A stretch of DNA of 64,000 bases, from the NCBI GenBank assembly GCA_030015575.1, contig JASDDO010000001.1:519617772-519681771 (forward strand), read 5' to 3'. Below the pieces are notes generated by a model. That model saw nothing but the letters and a program-made list of their open reading frames with translations. It ran no database searches and was not told the origin of the DNA. The translations under genes were made by a program, and so were the position numbers. This DNA comes from Agapanthus africanus (lineage: Eukaryota > Streptophyta > Magnoliopsida > Asparagales > Amaryllidaceae). This document shows positions 20,575 to 31,735 of this stretch, piece after piece. Numbering within the stretch: the stretch's first letter is position 1; every line of letters begins with the position of its first letter.

Positions 20575-23350
20575 CACGCCTTAATCAAGATAATAAAACG
20601 GAATTTTGGCCGAACCCGCTTGTTATACTGAGCTGGGGAACGTTGGTCCCGCTCCAACTTATAATTGTTATAAGACAGAGCAGGAAATAGGGGAATACCA
20701 GAATTCCTATGCCGCCCAAACGAAGAAAGTGCATATGATGCATCTCCTTCGGGTGTGTTCATTATAAAAGAACTGTTTCTCAGTATGCTCTGCATCCTGG
20801 GTGTATGATGCCAGATCATGATCCCAGATATGTAATCTGTTACATAGGGCTACAAAAGGGTAGAAAAACTGAGAACGGGTGATAAGTTTCATGAGACAGA
20901 AAACGGGGCAAGTGTTGCAGCCAAGTCTGTTGGTCACTGTCACCCTGTATTACGAATACATTGATTCTGAACAAATGCTATTAGATACCGAACCTGATAT
21001 ACAAAATCATATCGGTCTCTTTATTAGTAAAGAAAGGATATAATTTTGTATTGATGGATAATGTTTTGAACATTTCCTATATCAAAAGTTGATCGGTTCA
21101 GGCACGTTATCTAAAAGCATTGACGTTCTAAATCAAACTACAGTTCCTCATATACAGAACACACACAAGAGGAAGAGTTCAGAAATGAACGAATTCTTCT
21201 TGAGGTATTGTAGACTAGGTCATATCAATGCGACCCGACTAGCTGAAGTTACATTTAGATGCATATTTAAATCAGTTTGAATTTACATCTTATGAAACTT
21301 GCCAGTCATGTCACAAAGATATAATGACACCAGCTCTGTTTACTGGAAACAGAGAAAGAGTTAGTAAACTCTTGGGACTGATACATGATGATGTATATAA
21401 GGTCTCCTGTCTACACATGCCAGGACTGGTTCTTTTTACTTCATTATATTCTCTGATAATCTCTCAAGATTCAGTCATATGTTCCTGTAGAAACATAAGT
21501 CCGAACCTTTTGAGGTATTCACAGAATATAAGTTAGAAGTAGAGAACCAATAACCGGGTATAAGTATTATGTCCTATGATGAGATCAGGGAGGAGAATAC
21601 TTGTGCATGGAATCCTTGGACTATTCTAAAGGAAAATGAGATTCTCTCTCAGTATTACTCCTCTGAATACACCACAGCACAACGGTGTATCGGGGCGGAG
21701 CAATCACACAATATTATATATCGTGTGCTCTATGATGAGTATTACTGAGTTACCTATTTCCTTCTGGGAGTTATGCACTTGAGAAGCTGCATACCTATTG
21801 AATTAGGTTCGAATCAAATCAGTGCCTACCATTCCATATGAGATATGGTATGGGAAGAGCCTATCTCTTAAGTTAGTTAAGATTTGGGATTGTCCGGCCT
21901 ATGTCAAAAACAAAATCCGGACAAGATCGAGGCAAGATCAGTTCTGTAGAACTGGAAAGGTTCCAGCTGTACAAAACTGCTAATGATTTGACAGAACCAA
22001 AGGATTCTATAGTCCCCGACGAACCTCAGCCTCTCCGCCGATCTGGCAGGGTTCCTCACCCACCTGAGAGATACCTCGGTTTTTCGATGACAGTGGGAGC
22101 GAGGATTGCATCATGAGATGATGACCCAACTAGATTCGAGCAGGCCATCGAGAGTAGGGAATCTGTAAGAATGGCTGGATGCTTAGCGATCTGAGATGGA
22201 ATCCATGTACACCAGCAAAGTATGGACTTTAGCTGCTATATCTGAAGGGTTAAATCCCCATCAGGAGCAAGTATATCTTGAGAAGATTACTTGGTGTAGA
22301 TGGAAAAGTTGAGACTTTCAAAACTAGACTTGATAAAGGTTTTCGTCATCGACCAGGCGTGGATAATGATGAAACCTTTTCCAGTATCTATGCTTAAGTC
22401 CATCCAGATCCTACTTGTCACGGCTACATACCATGACTACGATATCTGGTGGTTGGGTGTCATGACTGCTTTTCTAAATGATGATTTGGAATAAAGCGTC
22501 TATAAGTACACAGCCAGAGGGCTTCGTAGACAGTAGGAGCAGCGGAAACGTGTGCAAGATGTTTTATAGGATAAAGCAGGCATCGCGGAGTTGGAACATC
22601 TGTTTTGATGAAGCGGTCAAAGAGTTTGACATCATCAAAATGGTAGATGAACCTTGTATATACAAAAAGGTAGTAGGGAGTATGGTGACGATCCTCGTAG
22701 AGTACGTGGATGACATGCTCTTGATAAGAAAGGAGTTTCTTATGCTACGCTCGATCGATCTCCGTTTATCACAAAGATTTTCCATATAGGATCAAAGTGA
22801 TACCTCCTAAATCCTGAGTTTTCACCTATGAGATAGATGTAATTGGATGCTAGGATTCTCACTAGATGTAGTGAGATGGTATCAATCGATCCTGGGGAGA
22901 ATCACTGGAAGAATTCTAGGGTGATAAAGACGACTGAATGTCAGTCACGGGCATTGTCTTTACCCTCAGTAAAGGGACGGTATGTTGGAAGAGTTCCAAG
23001 CTCGATACCGTGGCAAACTAGACGATAAAGGCTGGTAACATCGCTATTAAAGATACTACCAAAGAGGAAGTTTGGGTGTACAATTGGTTCATAAGATGAA
23101 CTAGGTTCCTGCCATTGTATGACAATGGAAGCGTGGCTTCGACCCTGGAACCCTGGTCCCATCAGTGACCCAGACATATTCTGAGGCAGCATCACCTGAT
23201 CATGGAGATAGTTGATCTCCAGGGTGATCGAGGTTAGGAGAGTAGACTCAGAGGAGAACACGGCGGATCCACTCACGAAGGCCTTTTCCCAAAGAGAGAC
23301 TTTATGGGATGGTTGAGTATGTGATACTGCAACCACTGCTACAGATGGCC
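20575..23350 (+). pseudogene. C1 pol remnants (protease to RNase H)
   Basis: A scatter of short homologous pieces in all three frames, in the same order as C2. Protease-region sequence lies at 20575-20990. Integrase pieces follow (from about 21190, with the zinc-region CQSCHKD). Then the linker before RT (PKDSIVPDEPQPLRRSGR at about 22000), RT with EGFVDSRSSGNVCKMFYRIK and the catalytic YVDD at 22703-22714, and RNase H debris up to 23040. There are many stops and indels, so no functional product is expected. Confidence 0.75.
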
Positions 23351-23355
23351 CTAGT

Positions 23356-23368
23356 GCAAGTGGGAGAT
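23356..23368 (+). other. Polypurine tract of C1
   Basis: GCAAGTGGGAGAT immediately before the 3' LTR start (TGTTAG at 23369). Confidence 0.8.
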
Positions 23369-25610
23369 TGTTAGTTATATGTATGCCCTAGAGGCCATTA
23401 CTGTACATTGGATGTATATTGTAGTGGATGCTGGGACATATATAGATAGGACTTTCTTGCTCGACATGATAGTACGCTATCGGGTTGCTCTTTATCTTAA
23501 CATATATACTTTCTGTCTCTCTGATTACATGTTGATAAAGCCCTTAGGATGTGTACTCGACTTCCAGGACTATGATGCAGATCATACTAGTGGGGCCTGG
23601 GTAGCCAGTGAGTACATCCTTCATTGTTCCTAGTCGTGGGAATATCGAGACGGGGCATCGATATTCCAGAGTAGACTAGCGCATATCTTCTCGACCCATG
23701 CGATGGGCGATGGATGATCCCATATCCATTGGTGTTTGACATCGAAGATGGTATGCGGGTGCTCAGTGGAGACTGGGTACACTGAACGGACTCGCCGAGA
23801 ACTCCCAGATGGTATTATACCTGACGTCAGATGGCAGTTCTCTGGTGACACTGGTACAGCTTAGTCTGTTGACCCGAGATCGTCATAGAGTCTTGTGTGT
23901 CTCCCACTGTGCTTTGATTTCCACCCTACCACGGCTCTACTGAGTTGTGCAAACAGGTGGTTTTTGGGTACAGTCCCGATTCACATGGAGGCAATGAGCG
24001 ATAGGAGGGGATTCGTCTCTCCCGGTATTGGGGGTTGATGTTGTGCTATGCTCGACTGGCCATAACAGGAAATCCCTGGCCAGGGTTGCTGTGATATACT
24101 GGTAAGAGTTATCAGTAGTTTCACGAATGTTATGGACCTCAAGTCGGCATGACTTATCGAGCTATTGGGGTCTGACGTTTACCACCCCTAGGCGAGATAT
24201 GCGACATATCAGACGAACAGACCGGACTGTACGGTAAGTGTTACTGGTTGGATTCGCAGGAGTGTGAGCGGGCTTGCTCGTCGATCTTCTGATCGCTCAA
24301 TACCCGGGTGGCCGTTACGTTTAGCAGACCGCTTGCGGCTTGTGGGTGTTTGATATGATCATCACCTGCTGCCGGCGTATTGACGAGTCTTTAGAGTCCT
24401 ACACAGAGGTTTCCTGGCTCAAGCGAAACGAAATAGGAGCGCATATGAGATATGTGCGGGACCGAGAATAATGCGTGTATGTGATACCGTATTCTATTCT
24501 CGCGATGAATGTATCGATCAGGTTATATGCGATATACCCTAGCTATCGAATCAAGGATTGATTCGATAAGCCGATACATTGGATACTAGTCGGTTATATG
24601 CGATATGACCGGATCGTTAAATCAAGTGTTGATTTAATGATTTAATGTATAATTATATATTTGATATATTACTTTGCATTAACTAGTATCGGTTCACTTT
24701 AAATGGATTTTCTCGCTCGGATGTGCGCATTGCATATGCGATATGATATTGTGCACTAGTTTGTATCATGTTTGATGATACATGTCTTTTTGGTTAAATG
24801 TAAAGAATTAAACCTTGGTTAATGAAATCCTTAGGGTTTACTGTTTGCTTATTCCTTTATTTATTTGTTTTATTCATTATGGTATTTATAATAAGCATAA
24901 TGAGAAAGAAACAAAATGGTTAGCTTTCATTCTTTCATGAAGCTTAATGAAGCTTCATGAAGCTTTGACCAAAAGTGACCATTTTGTTTTTATCTCAAAC
25001 CCTAACCACTCACTAACCTTGGTTAACTCTCTACACTTTACTATGGTTCAATTATGATAAGAAATTATTATTCTTTTTCTATTCCATATTTTCTTATCAT
25101 AATTTTTTAGCTTCTTCTTCTTCTTCCTTCAAGTGAAGAAAAGCTTGACCATCAATGGCAACTTGATGAAATGAGTGAGAAATCCAATTCTAAAGTCTAC
25201 CCACTTCCTATTTCTTCATCCTCTATCTCTTGCCAAGTAGTAGAGTGTGTTTCCTTCACAAGTTTTCATGGCAAGGTGAAGGTGGAGCTTGATTTAGCGA
25301 TGCCTCGACGTAGATCATCTTCGGCATGGACATCGAAGACCTAGCTCGCTTATTCTTCGACGAAGCCGACGCTGGAGTCCGGATTCTTTTTGGACAGCGG
25401 AGGGGACTTCGTTGCGGAGCTTAGGAATTGGCGGACCGGATCTACAAAGGTTGTAGTCACTTTCTCTTAGCATTTAATTCGATTAATTGCTTGCTTTGCC
25501 TAAATATCTAGTTAACGATCCGTTCTAGGTTTTCTCGGCACCGTAATTTTTTAGAAATTTGCATGTTTGATCACTTGTGAGACCTCACTAGGGTGCCTAG
25601 GAACCCTACA
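23369..25610 (+). repeat. 3' LTR of C1
   Basis: Same length and ends as the 5' LTR; about 14 substitutions and no indel seen. Followed by CCACC (25611-25615). Confidence 0.9.
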
Positions 25611-25615
25611 CCACC

Positions 25616-26428
25616 CAGATCCTTCATGGAGAACCTTTGTGATAAGAAGAGCTTACCCGATTGTAGCATAGGAACATCATTTTCTATCAAGAGTATGTCA
25701 TCCACGTACAATACGAGGAAGACAATCTTACTCTATACAACCTTTTTGTATATACACGGCTCATCTACGTTTTTGATGAAGTCAAACTCTTTGACTGCCA
25801 CATCAAAACAGATGTTCCAACTCCGTGATGTAACCCGCAGATTGATTTAAGCAGCTTGCACACCTTTTCGCTGCTCCCACTATCTACGAAGCCCTCTGGC
25901 TATGTCATTTACACGCTCTCTTTTAAATCACCATTTAGAAAAGCGGTCTTGACGTCCATCTGCCAGATTTCATAGTCATGGTATGCAGCGATGGCAAGTA
26001 GGATCCGGATGGACTTAAGCATAGCCACTGGAGAAAAGGTTTCATCATAATCGACACCTGGTCGTTGACGAAAACCTTTTACTACAAATCTAGCTTTGAA
26101 AGTCTCAACTTTTCCGTCTACACCAAGTTTTCTTCTTAAAGATCCATTTGTTCACAATGGGTTTTACCCCTTCAGGAGCAACTTCCAAAGTCCATACTTT
26201 GTTGGTGTATATGGATTCCATCTCAGATCGCATTGCATCCAACCATTTCACAGAGTCCCCACTTGTGATAGCCTGCTCGAAACTAGTTGGGTCATCATCT
26301 TCCATGATGCAATCCTCGCTCCCACCTTCAATAAGAAAATCATAGTATCTCTCAGGTGGATGAAGAACCCTACTAGATCTGTGGAGTGGTTGAGGTTCGT
26401 CGGGAACTATTGAATCCTCCGGCTCCAC
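25616..26428 (-). pseudogene. C2 reverse transcriptase, N-terminal and catalytic part
   Basis: On the minus strand the linker PEDSIVPDEPQPLHRSSR and the RT start (WLDAMRSEMESIYTNKVWTL, then VKPIVNKWIFKKK) are open from 26428 to 26105. A frameshift follows, then RVKGF-like, PVAMLKSIRILLA-like and TAFLNGDL-like segments in other frames, and the YVDD motif near 25695-25706. The RT is interrupted at 25616 by C1 and continues at 15168. Confidence 0.8.
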
Positions 26429-26514
26429 TAAATCATCAGCTGTAGGTTGTGTGGCTGGAATTTCTTCCAGTTCTACCTTATTACCACTAATTTCTTTTAC
26501 GAGAAATTTCTTTT

Positions 26515-27340
26515 CTAAAAAGTGGCATGTTGAGTAACAAACACCTTTTGTTCCTCACTGTGGTAGAAGATATATCCATAGGAATCCTTTAGATATCCCA
26601 TAAACTTGCACAGAACAGATCTTGGCTCGAACTTGTCCGGATTTTGCTTTTTAACATAGGCCGGACAATCCCACATCTTAACTCGTTTAAGATATGGTCT
26701 CTTCCCATTCCATATCTCATATGGAGTGGTAGGCACTGATTTGGTTGGAATTCTATTCAATAGGTATGCGGCTGTCTCAAGCGCATAACCCCAAAAGGAA
26801 ATAGGTAACTCAGCAGTACTCATCATAGAGCGCACCATATCTAATAGGGTGTGATTTCTTCGCTCCAATACACTGTTGTGTTGTGGTGTATATAAAGGAG
26901 TAAGCTTAGAGAGAATTCCATTCTCTTTTAGATAATTCAGGAACTCCGTGCTTAAGTATTCTCCTTCTCGATCAGATCGAAAGATTTTAATACTTTTACC
27001 CGTTTGGTTCTCCACTTCGTACTTGTTTTCCTTGAATTTCTCAAAAGCTTCAGACTTGTGTTTCAACAAGAATACATGTCCGAATCTTGAGAGATCATCG
27101 GTGAATGTGATAAAGTACGAGGAACGATTCCTAGCATGTGTAGACATAGGACTGCATACATCACTATGTATCAGTCTCAAGAGTTCAGTAGCTCTTTCTC
27201 TGTGTCCAATAAACGGAGTTTTTGTCATTTTACTTTTGAGACATGACTGGCAAGTTTCATAAGATGTAAATTCGAACGGATTTAAATATCCATCCTTGTG
27301 TAACTTAGCTAGTCGTGTCACGTTGATGACCTAGTTTACA
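26515..27340 (-). pseudogene. C2 integrase
   Basis: A 268-codon open frame on the minus strand. It contains the pre-integrase zinc region (SYETCQSCLKSKMTKTPF), then the catalytic core: D in IHSDVCSPM, D in FRSDREGEYL, E in NSVLERRNHTLLDM, giving D, D and E at copia spacing. It ends with the usual AYLLNRIPTK and KMWDCPAYVK segments. The core looks intact; loss of function would come from breaks on either side. The upstream join to the protease has stops. Confidence 0.85.
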
Positions 27341-27505
27341 ATGCCACAAGAAGGCTTCGTTCATTTCTGAACTTTTCCTCTTGTGTGCGTGTTGTACGTT
27401 AAGAACTGTATTTTGATTCAGAACGTATAAACCGTTACATAACGTACCAAACCCAATCAACACTTGATTTAGAAAAATGTTCATACATTTTTCTCTACTA
27501 TAAAG

Positions 27506-27985
27506 TTATATCCTTTTTTTATCTAATAAAGAAATCGATATTAAATTGCACATCATAGATGGTACGTAATAACAGTTGTTCAGAATCAATGTACTACCTT
27601 CTGGTAATACTAGGTGATATTCGTCAACTGCTTTGGCTGCAACCCTTGCACCATTCCCTACTTGGAGAGAATGATCACCTATTCCCAGTTGTCTACCTTT
27701 CTTTAGCCTATGTAACATATTACAAATGTTGGATCCTAATTCGGTATCCAATACCCAGGACGTAGAACAAACTGAGAAAAAATTCTTGGTAATGAACACA
27801 CCCGAAGAAGATGTATCAACATACTCATTCCTCATTAGAGTTGCATGGGAATCCGGGTATTCCCCTATTTCCTGCTCAGACTTATAAAAATTATAAGATA
27901 GAGCGGAACCAACGTTCCCCAGCTCACTATAACAAGCGGGTTCGGTCAATACATCAATAATATTATCTTGATTAAGACGTGTCAT
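27506..27985 (-). pseudogene. C2 protease region
   Basis: 159 codons on the minus strand. The catalytic site reads SWVLDTELGSNICNM, where the family has D-T-G or D-S-G, so the active-site glycine is altered (or a small indel lies there). It is followed by VGNGARVAAKAVDEYHLVLP and the YVPSMMCNLISISLL block typical of copia elements. No zinc knuckle precedes it, so the gag C-terminus is missing. Confidence 0.75.
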
Positions 27986-28239
27986 GATCGCTACCTGGAG
28001 AGAGAGAAGAAAACACTTTAGCGTATGCTCTTACAAGATTAGATTGGTTATTATCTTATCTAATCAGGATGGCTCCCACTGTTTTTGTCAAACCTTTCTT
28101 CAAACCCTAAAAGGTAAAACTGGCTGGGATTAATTACACCCTACAAATTTGCCAATCGTTAAGCCAGGCAGGTATTGGTACTTCGAGGGAGTCTCCCCAT
28201 GCTTTCGCATAGAACTAATTAAATAAGCTCGTTTCCACA
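27986..28239 (-). other. C2 leader, part next to the protease
   Basis: Non-coding. It matches C1 about 20300-20570 (reverse complement), including a GAGAGAGAAGAAAACAC stretch. It is interrupted by E at 28245 and continues at 36362. Confidence 0.75.
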
Positions 28240-28679
28240 GGGGCTGTTCAGTTGATAAAACTGCACATTTGTATTACATTTTTCCTACCATTTTCATATT
28301 AAAAAAAGGACTTTATTATAATATATTATACATATGAGGGTTTATGTGTAAAAACACTATTTTCCATGTGTTAATATATTTTAATTAGTATTTGGTAGAA
28401 AAATGTATGCAAATAAATTCATTGACCTAATCCTAGTATAACAAGGTCTACTAAATCTTATTTGAGTTGTTGTGCAGAATATTTCCAAGTTGTGCAGAAT
28501 TTTCCAAGACTAGAATCAAGCAAATCAAGTTGTTGAAGAAGACTTGCCTAATTAAGAAGCAAAACTTAGAGACCAAGTCTGGAAACAACCAAGAGAAGAT
28601 TTCTGAATTCTGAAGGTTCCAAGGATCGCCAAATGTCACAAGGACAGAGCACCTAAAATTTGATGAAGCAATCTCCACC

Positions 28680-28730
28680 TTTGGCCGCGGAACCGCGGCC
28701 AAACCCCCATGTTGGCCGCGGATCCGCGGC
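28680..28730 (+). repeat. GC-rich double dyad, E 5' LTR
   Basis: GGCCGCGGAACCGCGGCC (28683-28700, extended to 11-bp arms), a 14-nt gap, then the perfect palindrome GCCGCGGATCCGCGGC (28715-28730). It sits about 90 bp upstream of the TATA box. Confidence 0.9.
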
Positions 28731-28818
28731 ATTCTAGAAGGACCAATTACTAAAATTTTGGGGCATGAATCTCTGATGAATTTTACCAAGTTTTCAACAA
28801 AAAGATTCTGGCTTTGCA

Positions 28819-28828
28819 CTATAAAAGG
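28819..28828 (+). promoter_or_regulatory. TATA box of E 5' LTR
   Basis: CTATAAAAGG in TTTGCACTATAAAAGGGC, a strong plant-type TATA. The copy in the 3' LTR is at 35469-35478. Confidence 0.7.
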
Positions 28829-29708
28829 GCACCGAGAGCCTCTTGGAAAAGTTATCAAGCCGAAGAGATCACGAAGCTCCAGACGCTCACGCATCCAGGC
28901 TGATCATCGACTGTTCGACTACCTCCTTAGGAAAGATCGAGAAGCAACTAATTTGTAATCATTTTCTACGGATTAAAGTGTAGTTTGTTCAAGTCGATTA
29001 ATAAAGGTAGTTATTTTATTTAATTGTTTTTGCATTTTACATTATGTTTTCCCTCTTTGTCTTTTCATCTTCTTCTCCCAACATGCGCGGGTAATTCTCC
29101 GCTTGTTAGGGTTCGTAGGATTAGGGTAGGCTAATGGACGATGAAAAAAACTAAACCCTTTTTAAGTCCTATAAAGTTTAGGAACTTTATCAAAAGAATC
29201 ATTAACTTCCTAATCGGGCGCGCTAGCAATTCTTTGCTAGTTCCGACCGCGATTAGAGATTAGATTAATGATTGTTTTGGTAAAGGCTAGATATAAACGG
29301 AGTTCCGTGTCGAGATAAGGGTTAAGAGTGGGATTCCTTTTCCCTCCAGAAACCCTAATCTACACGCATCACCGTCGTTCTAGTTCTAAATCTATTAATG
29401 GATAAAAAGGATAACTTTTAATTAATCGTCCATAACTACTCAATCCTAACGAACCCTACAAGCCTTCTTATTATATTTACTACATCTTTAAAATAATCTA
29501 GATCTATATTTTACATTCTTGTTTAACGTAGATCTAGAAACCATTCTATAAAATTCTTTATCCCTCCTCTCTTTCTCAACACATCTAAAGTAAAAGTAAA
29601 AGGTTCCACGTTTCCCAGAGGACGACCCGTACTCATCTCGGTCTAGCTACGTGCGACACCGTTATTGATTGCGGTTAACTATAAACACACTTTTTCGTAT
29701 CAATCAAA

Positions 29709-29726
29709 TGGCGCCGTTACCGGAGA
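29709..29726 (+). other. Primer-binding site of element E
   Basis: TGGCGCCGTTACCGGAGA, 2 nt after the LTR end. It differs from that of A at two positions. Confidence 0.85.
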
Positions 29727-30533
29727 TACGTGCGTAATTTTTTATTCTTACTATTTGTGTTGAATTCTTAGACGATTCATATCATTATTAAAACAAAACT
29801 GCAAATTGCATATTTAACGATTTGTGTGTGAATTTTGCGAGGCAATCTGGAGTCACGGACTTGAGGAAACAGGAGATCTAGGGTTTCACACTTCTCTGGT
29901 ATCTTTCTTAACTCCTTCTTTCTCCCCTCAAATCCAATAAAATCTATTTTCTGCAGGATTCTTTGCAAAATTGCGCCGCTAAAAAATCTTTTTGCAAAAG
30001 TTTTGTGATTGGTTTTGTTTTGCATATTTAATACGGACTTTAAGGGGCAAAGACCAAATCAAGATTAGGTGGGGATTTCATCACCCTTCCTAAGCCCCAC
30101 AAATCACAAACTGAGCATATAGATCAACCCTTCATTAATTTAAAAAATATCTAGACCAGACTCTAAGGACTGTCGCGCTCAATAAGGACAGAGGAAGGTC
30201 GTGGGTAATCTATCGTTTATCCACATTACTTTTGTAGTGCCTAGGCAAGTGTGACAAAGGCTAGTGGTTTTTAATTAGGCCCACTACCGTGGTTCCTTCC
30301 CACTTACCTGGCACTTACCTGGCTATAAGGGTAGTACGGAGGCGGTAGAGGATTGATCCTGCGGCTTGTCTTTTGGAAGTCTAGGAGCGGTCTAGAGACT
30401 GGACCTAGGTGACCTTAGTTCTAGGGTTGCTTGTGCATCTTAGGGGAGATTTGTCTTGAGTCCCACTTTTTCAAAAACAATCCAATTTTAAAATCACACA
30501 CACGCTGCCACTTGCACTAAACCCGCTTAGTGC
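29727..30533 (+). other. Untranslated leader of element E
   Basis: No coding frame. It shares GGTGGGGATTTCATCACCC (about 30070) and the GGTTTTTAATTAGGCCCACT block (about 30268) with A. A TTACCTGGCACTTACCTGGC tandem at about 30305 is a small local duplication. Confidence 0.7.
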
Positions 30534-31735
30534 ATGCTCGGCTGGACACGGGATCCTAGTGCCCGTCTTGTCCGCGTTCCTGCTATCGACGCCGAAATCG
30601 GTACGTCTTCATCTTCTTTTCCCCCACTACACACCACAACGACCGTGATGGACGGCACTCCATCTAATTATAACACCACGTTGCCACCGCCCGTAGGTGA
30701 GCAGAATCCACCGTGCATCTCTCTCCAAGAGAGATGCTATCCTATCCGTGGTCCTCTTCCCACTTGTCTATCTCTTCCACCACCGAATGGGGATAATTTC
30801 GAAATTAAACCCCACTACATCAATCTGCTGCCCAAATTTCACGGACTTGAGTCAGAAGACGCGTACGTTTTCATTACCAAATTCAAAAACGTATGCGCAA
30901 TGATGGGTACTTCACAATTGACTTTAGATGCTATGCGCTTACGTTTTCTCCCATTCACACTGTGCGACTTTGCAGAAAAATGGCTTTATAATACTGCCGC
31001 ACACTCTATCACTAATTGGGATGAATTCGTCATAGCATTTCTTAAGAAGTTTTACCCAAACCATAAGACTCCCACATTAGGAGCGAGATCAACCAGTTCA
31101 CCCAGCTTCCCAATGAACCATTTTGGAAGTGTTTTGAACGTTTCAAGGATCTGCTTGTCCAATGCCCCCATCACGGAATACAAAGATGGGATTTATGTCG
31201 GATTATATATGAGGGCATTAATCCAGCGACAAAGCAGATGCTTGAAACAATGTGTCGATGCAATTTCATGTCTAAAGATGACGGTGAAATATGGAAATAT
31301 CTGGAAGACCTTGCTGAACACACGTTGCAGTGGGAAAGCGTAAGACCACCTTCAACTAAGGGAGGTATTCACCAGCTCGATGTTTCTATCGCAGTAAAAA
31401 CCGAAATGGCAGCGATACAGAAGAAACTCGATGCTATTGAGAACAAATTTTCATCATTCTCCCTAAATCAGGTCACGCTTCCTAAGACCGTCTGTGGTTG
31501 CTGTTCGGATCCTTCACACTTAACGGAAGAATGCCCTATGAATGCATTGTTTCAAGCTAATGCTGCTTTTCAGCAGCGACCTAGAAACGACCATTATTCT
31601 TCCACATACAATCAAGGATGGAGGAATCATCCTAACTTTGCTTGGAATCAAAACCAACAAAGCAATTATCAAAGACCTCCTCCACAGCAACCACAACCAC
31701 AGAATCAGCCCCCCTTTCAGTCACAAAATTTCTAA
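30534..31735 (+). pseudogene. Gag of element E
   Basis: Homologue of the A Gag: IKPHYINLLPKFHGLESEDA, FTLCDFAEKWLY, WDEFVIAFLKKFYP. A one-base-type frameshift near 31075-31085 moves the frame; the rest (NEPFWKCFERFKDLL, later CGCCSDPSHLTEEC, a zinc-knuckle-like C-C-H-C) is open to a TAA at 31733-31735. The frame then continues in phase into the protease. This stop lies about 25 codons further along the Gln-rich linker than the stop in A. Confidence 0.8.

Larger units (their letters stand above)
15174..25610 (+). mobile_element. Element C1: young Angela-like copia element with decayed interior
   Basis: Two LTRs of equal length (2242 bp) differ at about 14 positions by my reading (~0.6%). It has target-site copies CCACC, a Met-tRNA primer site, ~3.1 kb of non-coding leader, shredded remnants of protease, integrase, RT and RNase H, and a purine tract. 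The interior is far more degenerate than the LTR pair implies, and no frame exceeds about 105 codons. It belongs to the same family as C2, in the opposite orientation and inserted into it. Confidence 0.9.
28245..29706 (+). repeat. 5' LTR of element E
   Basis: TGTTCAG...TATCAATCA. It carries the GC double dyad at 28680-28730, the TATA box at 28819-28828 and a 20-bp direct duplication (GTTGTGCAGAATWTTCCAAG-like) near 28469-28508. Confidence 0.9.

Noticed and set aside
15184-23633. 84-codon frames at 15184-15438 and 23379-23633 and 73-codon minus frames at 15435 and 23630
   Set aside because: They are the same positions in the two LTR copies of C1 and have no recognisable domain; LTR frames of this size occur by chance.
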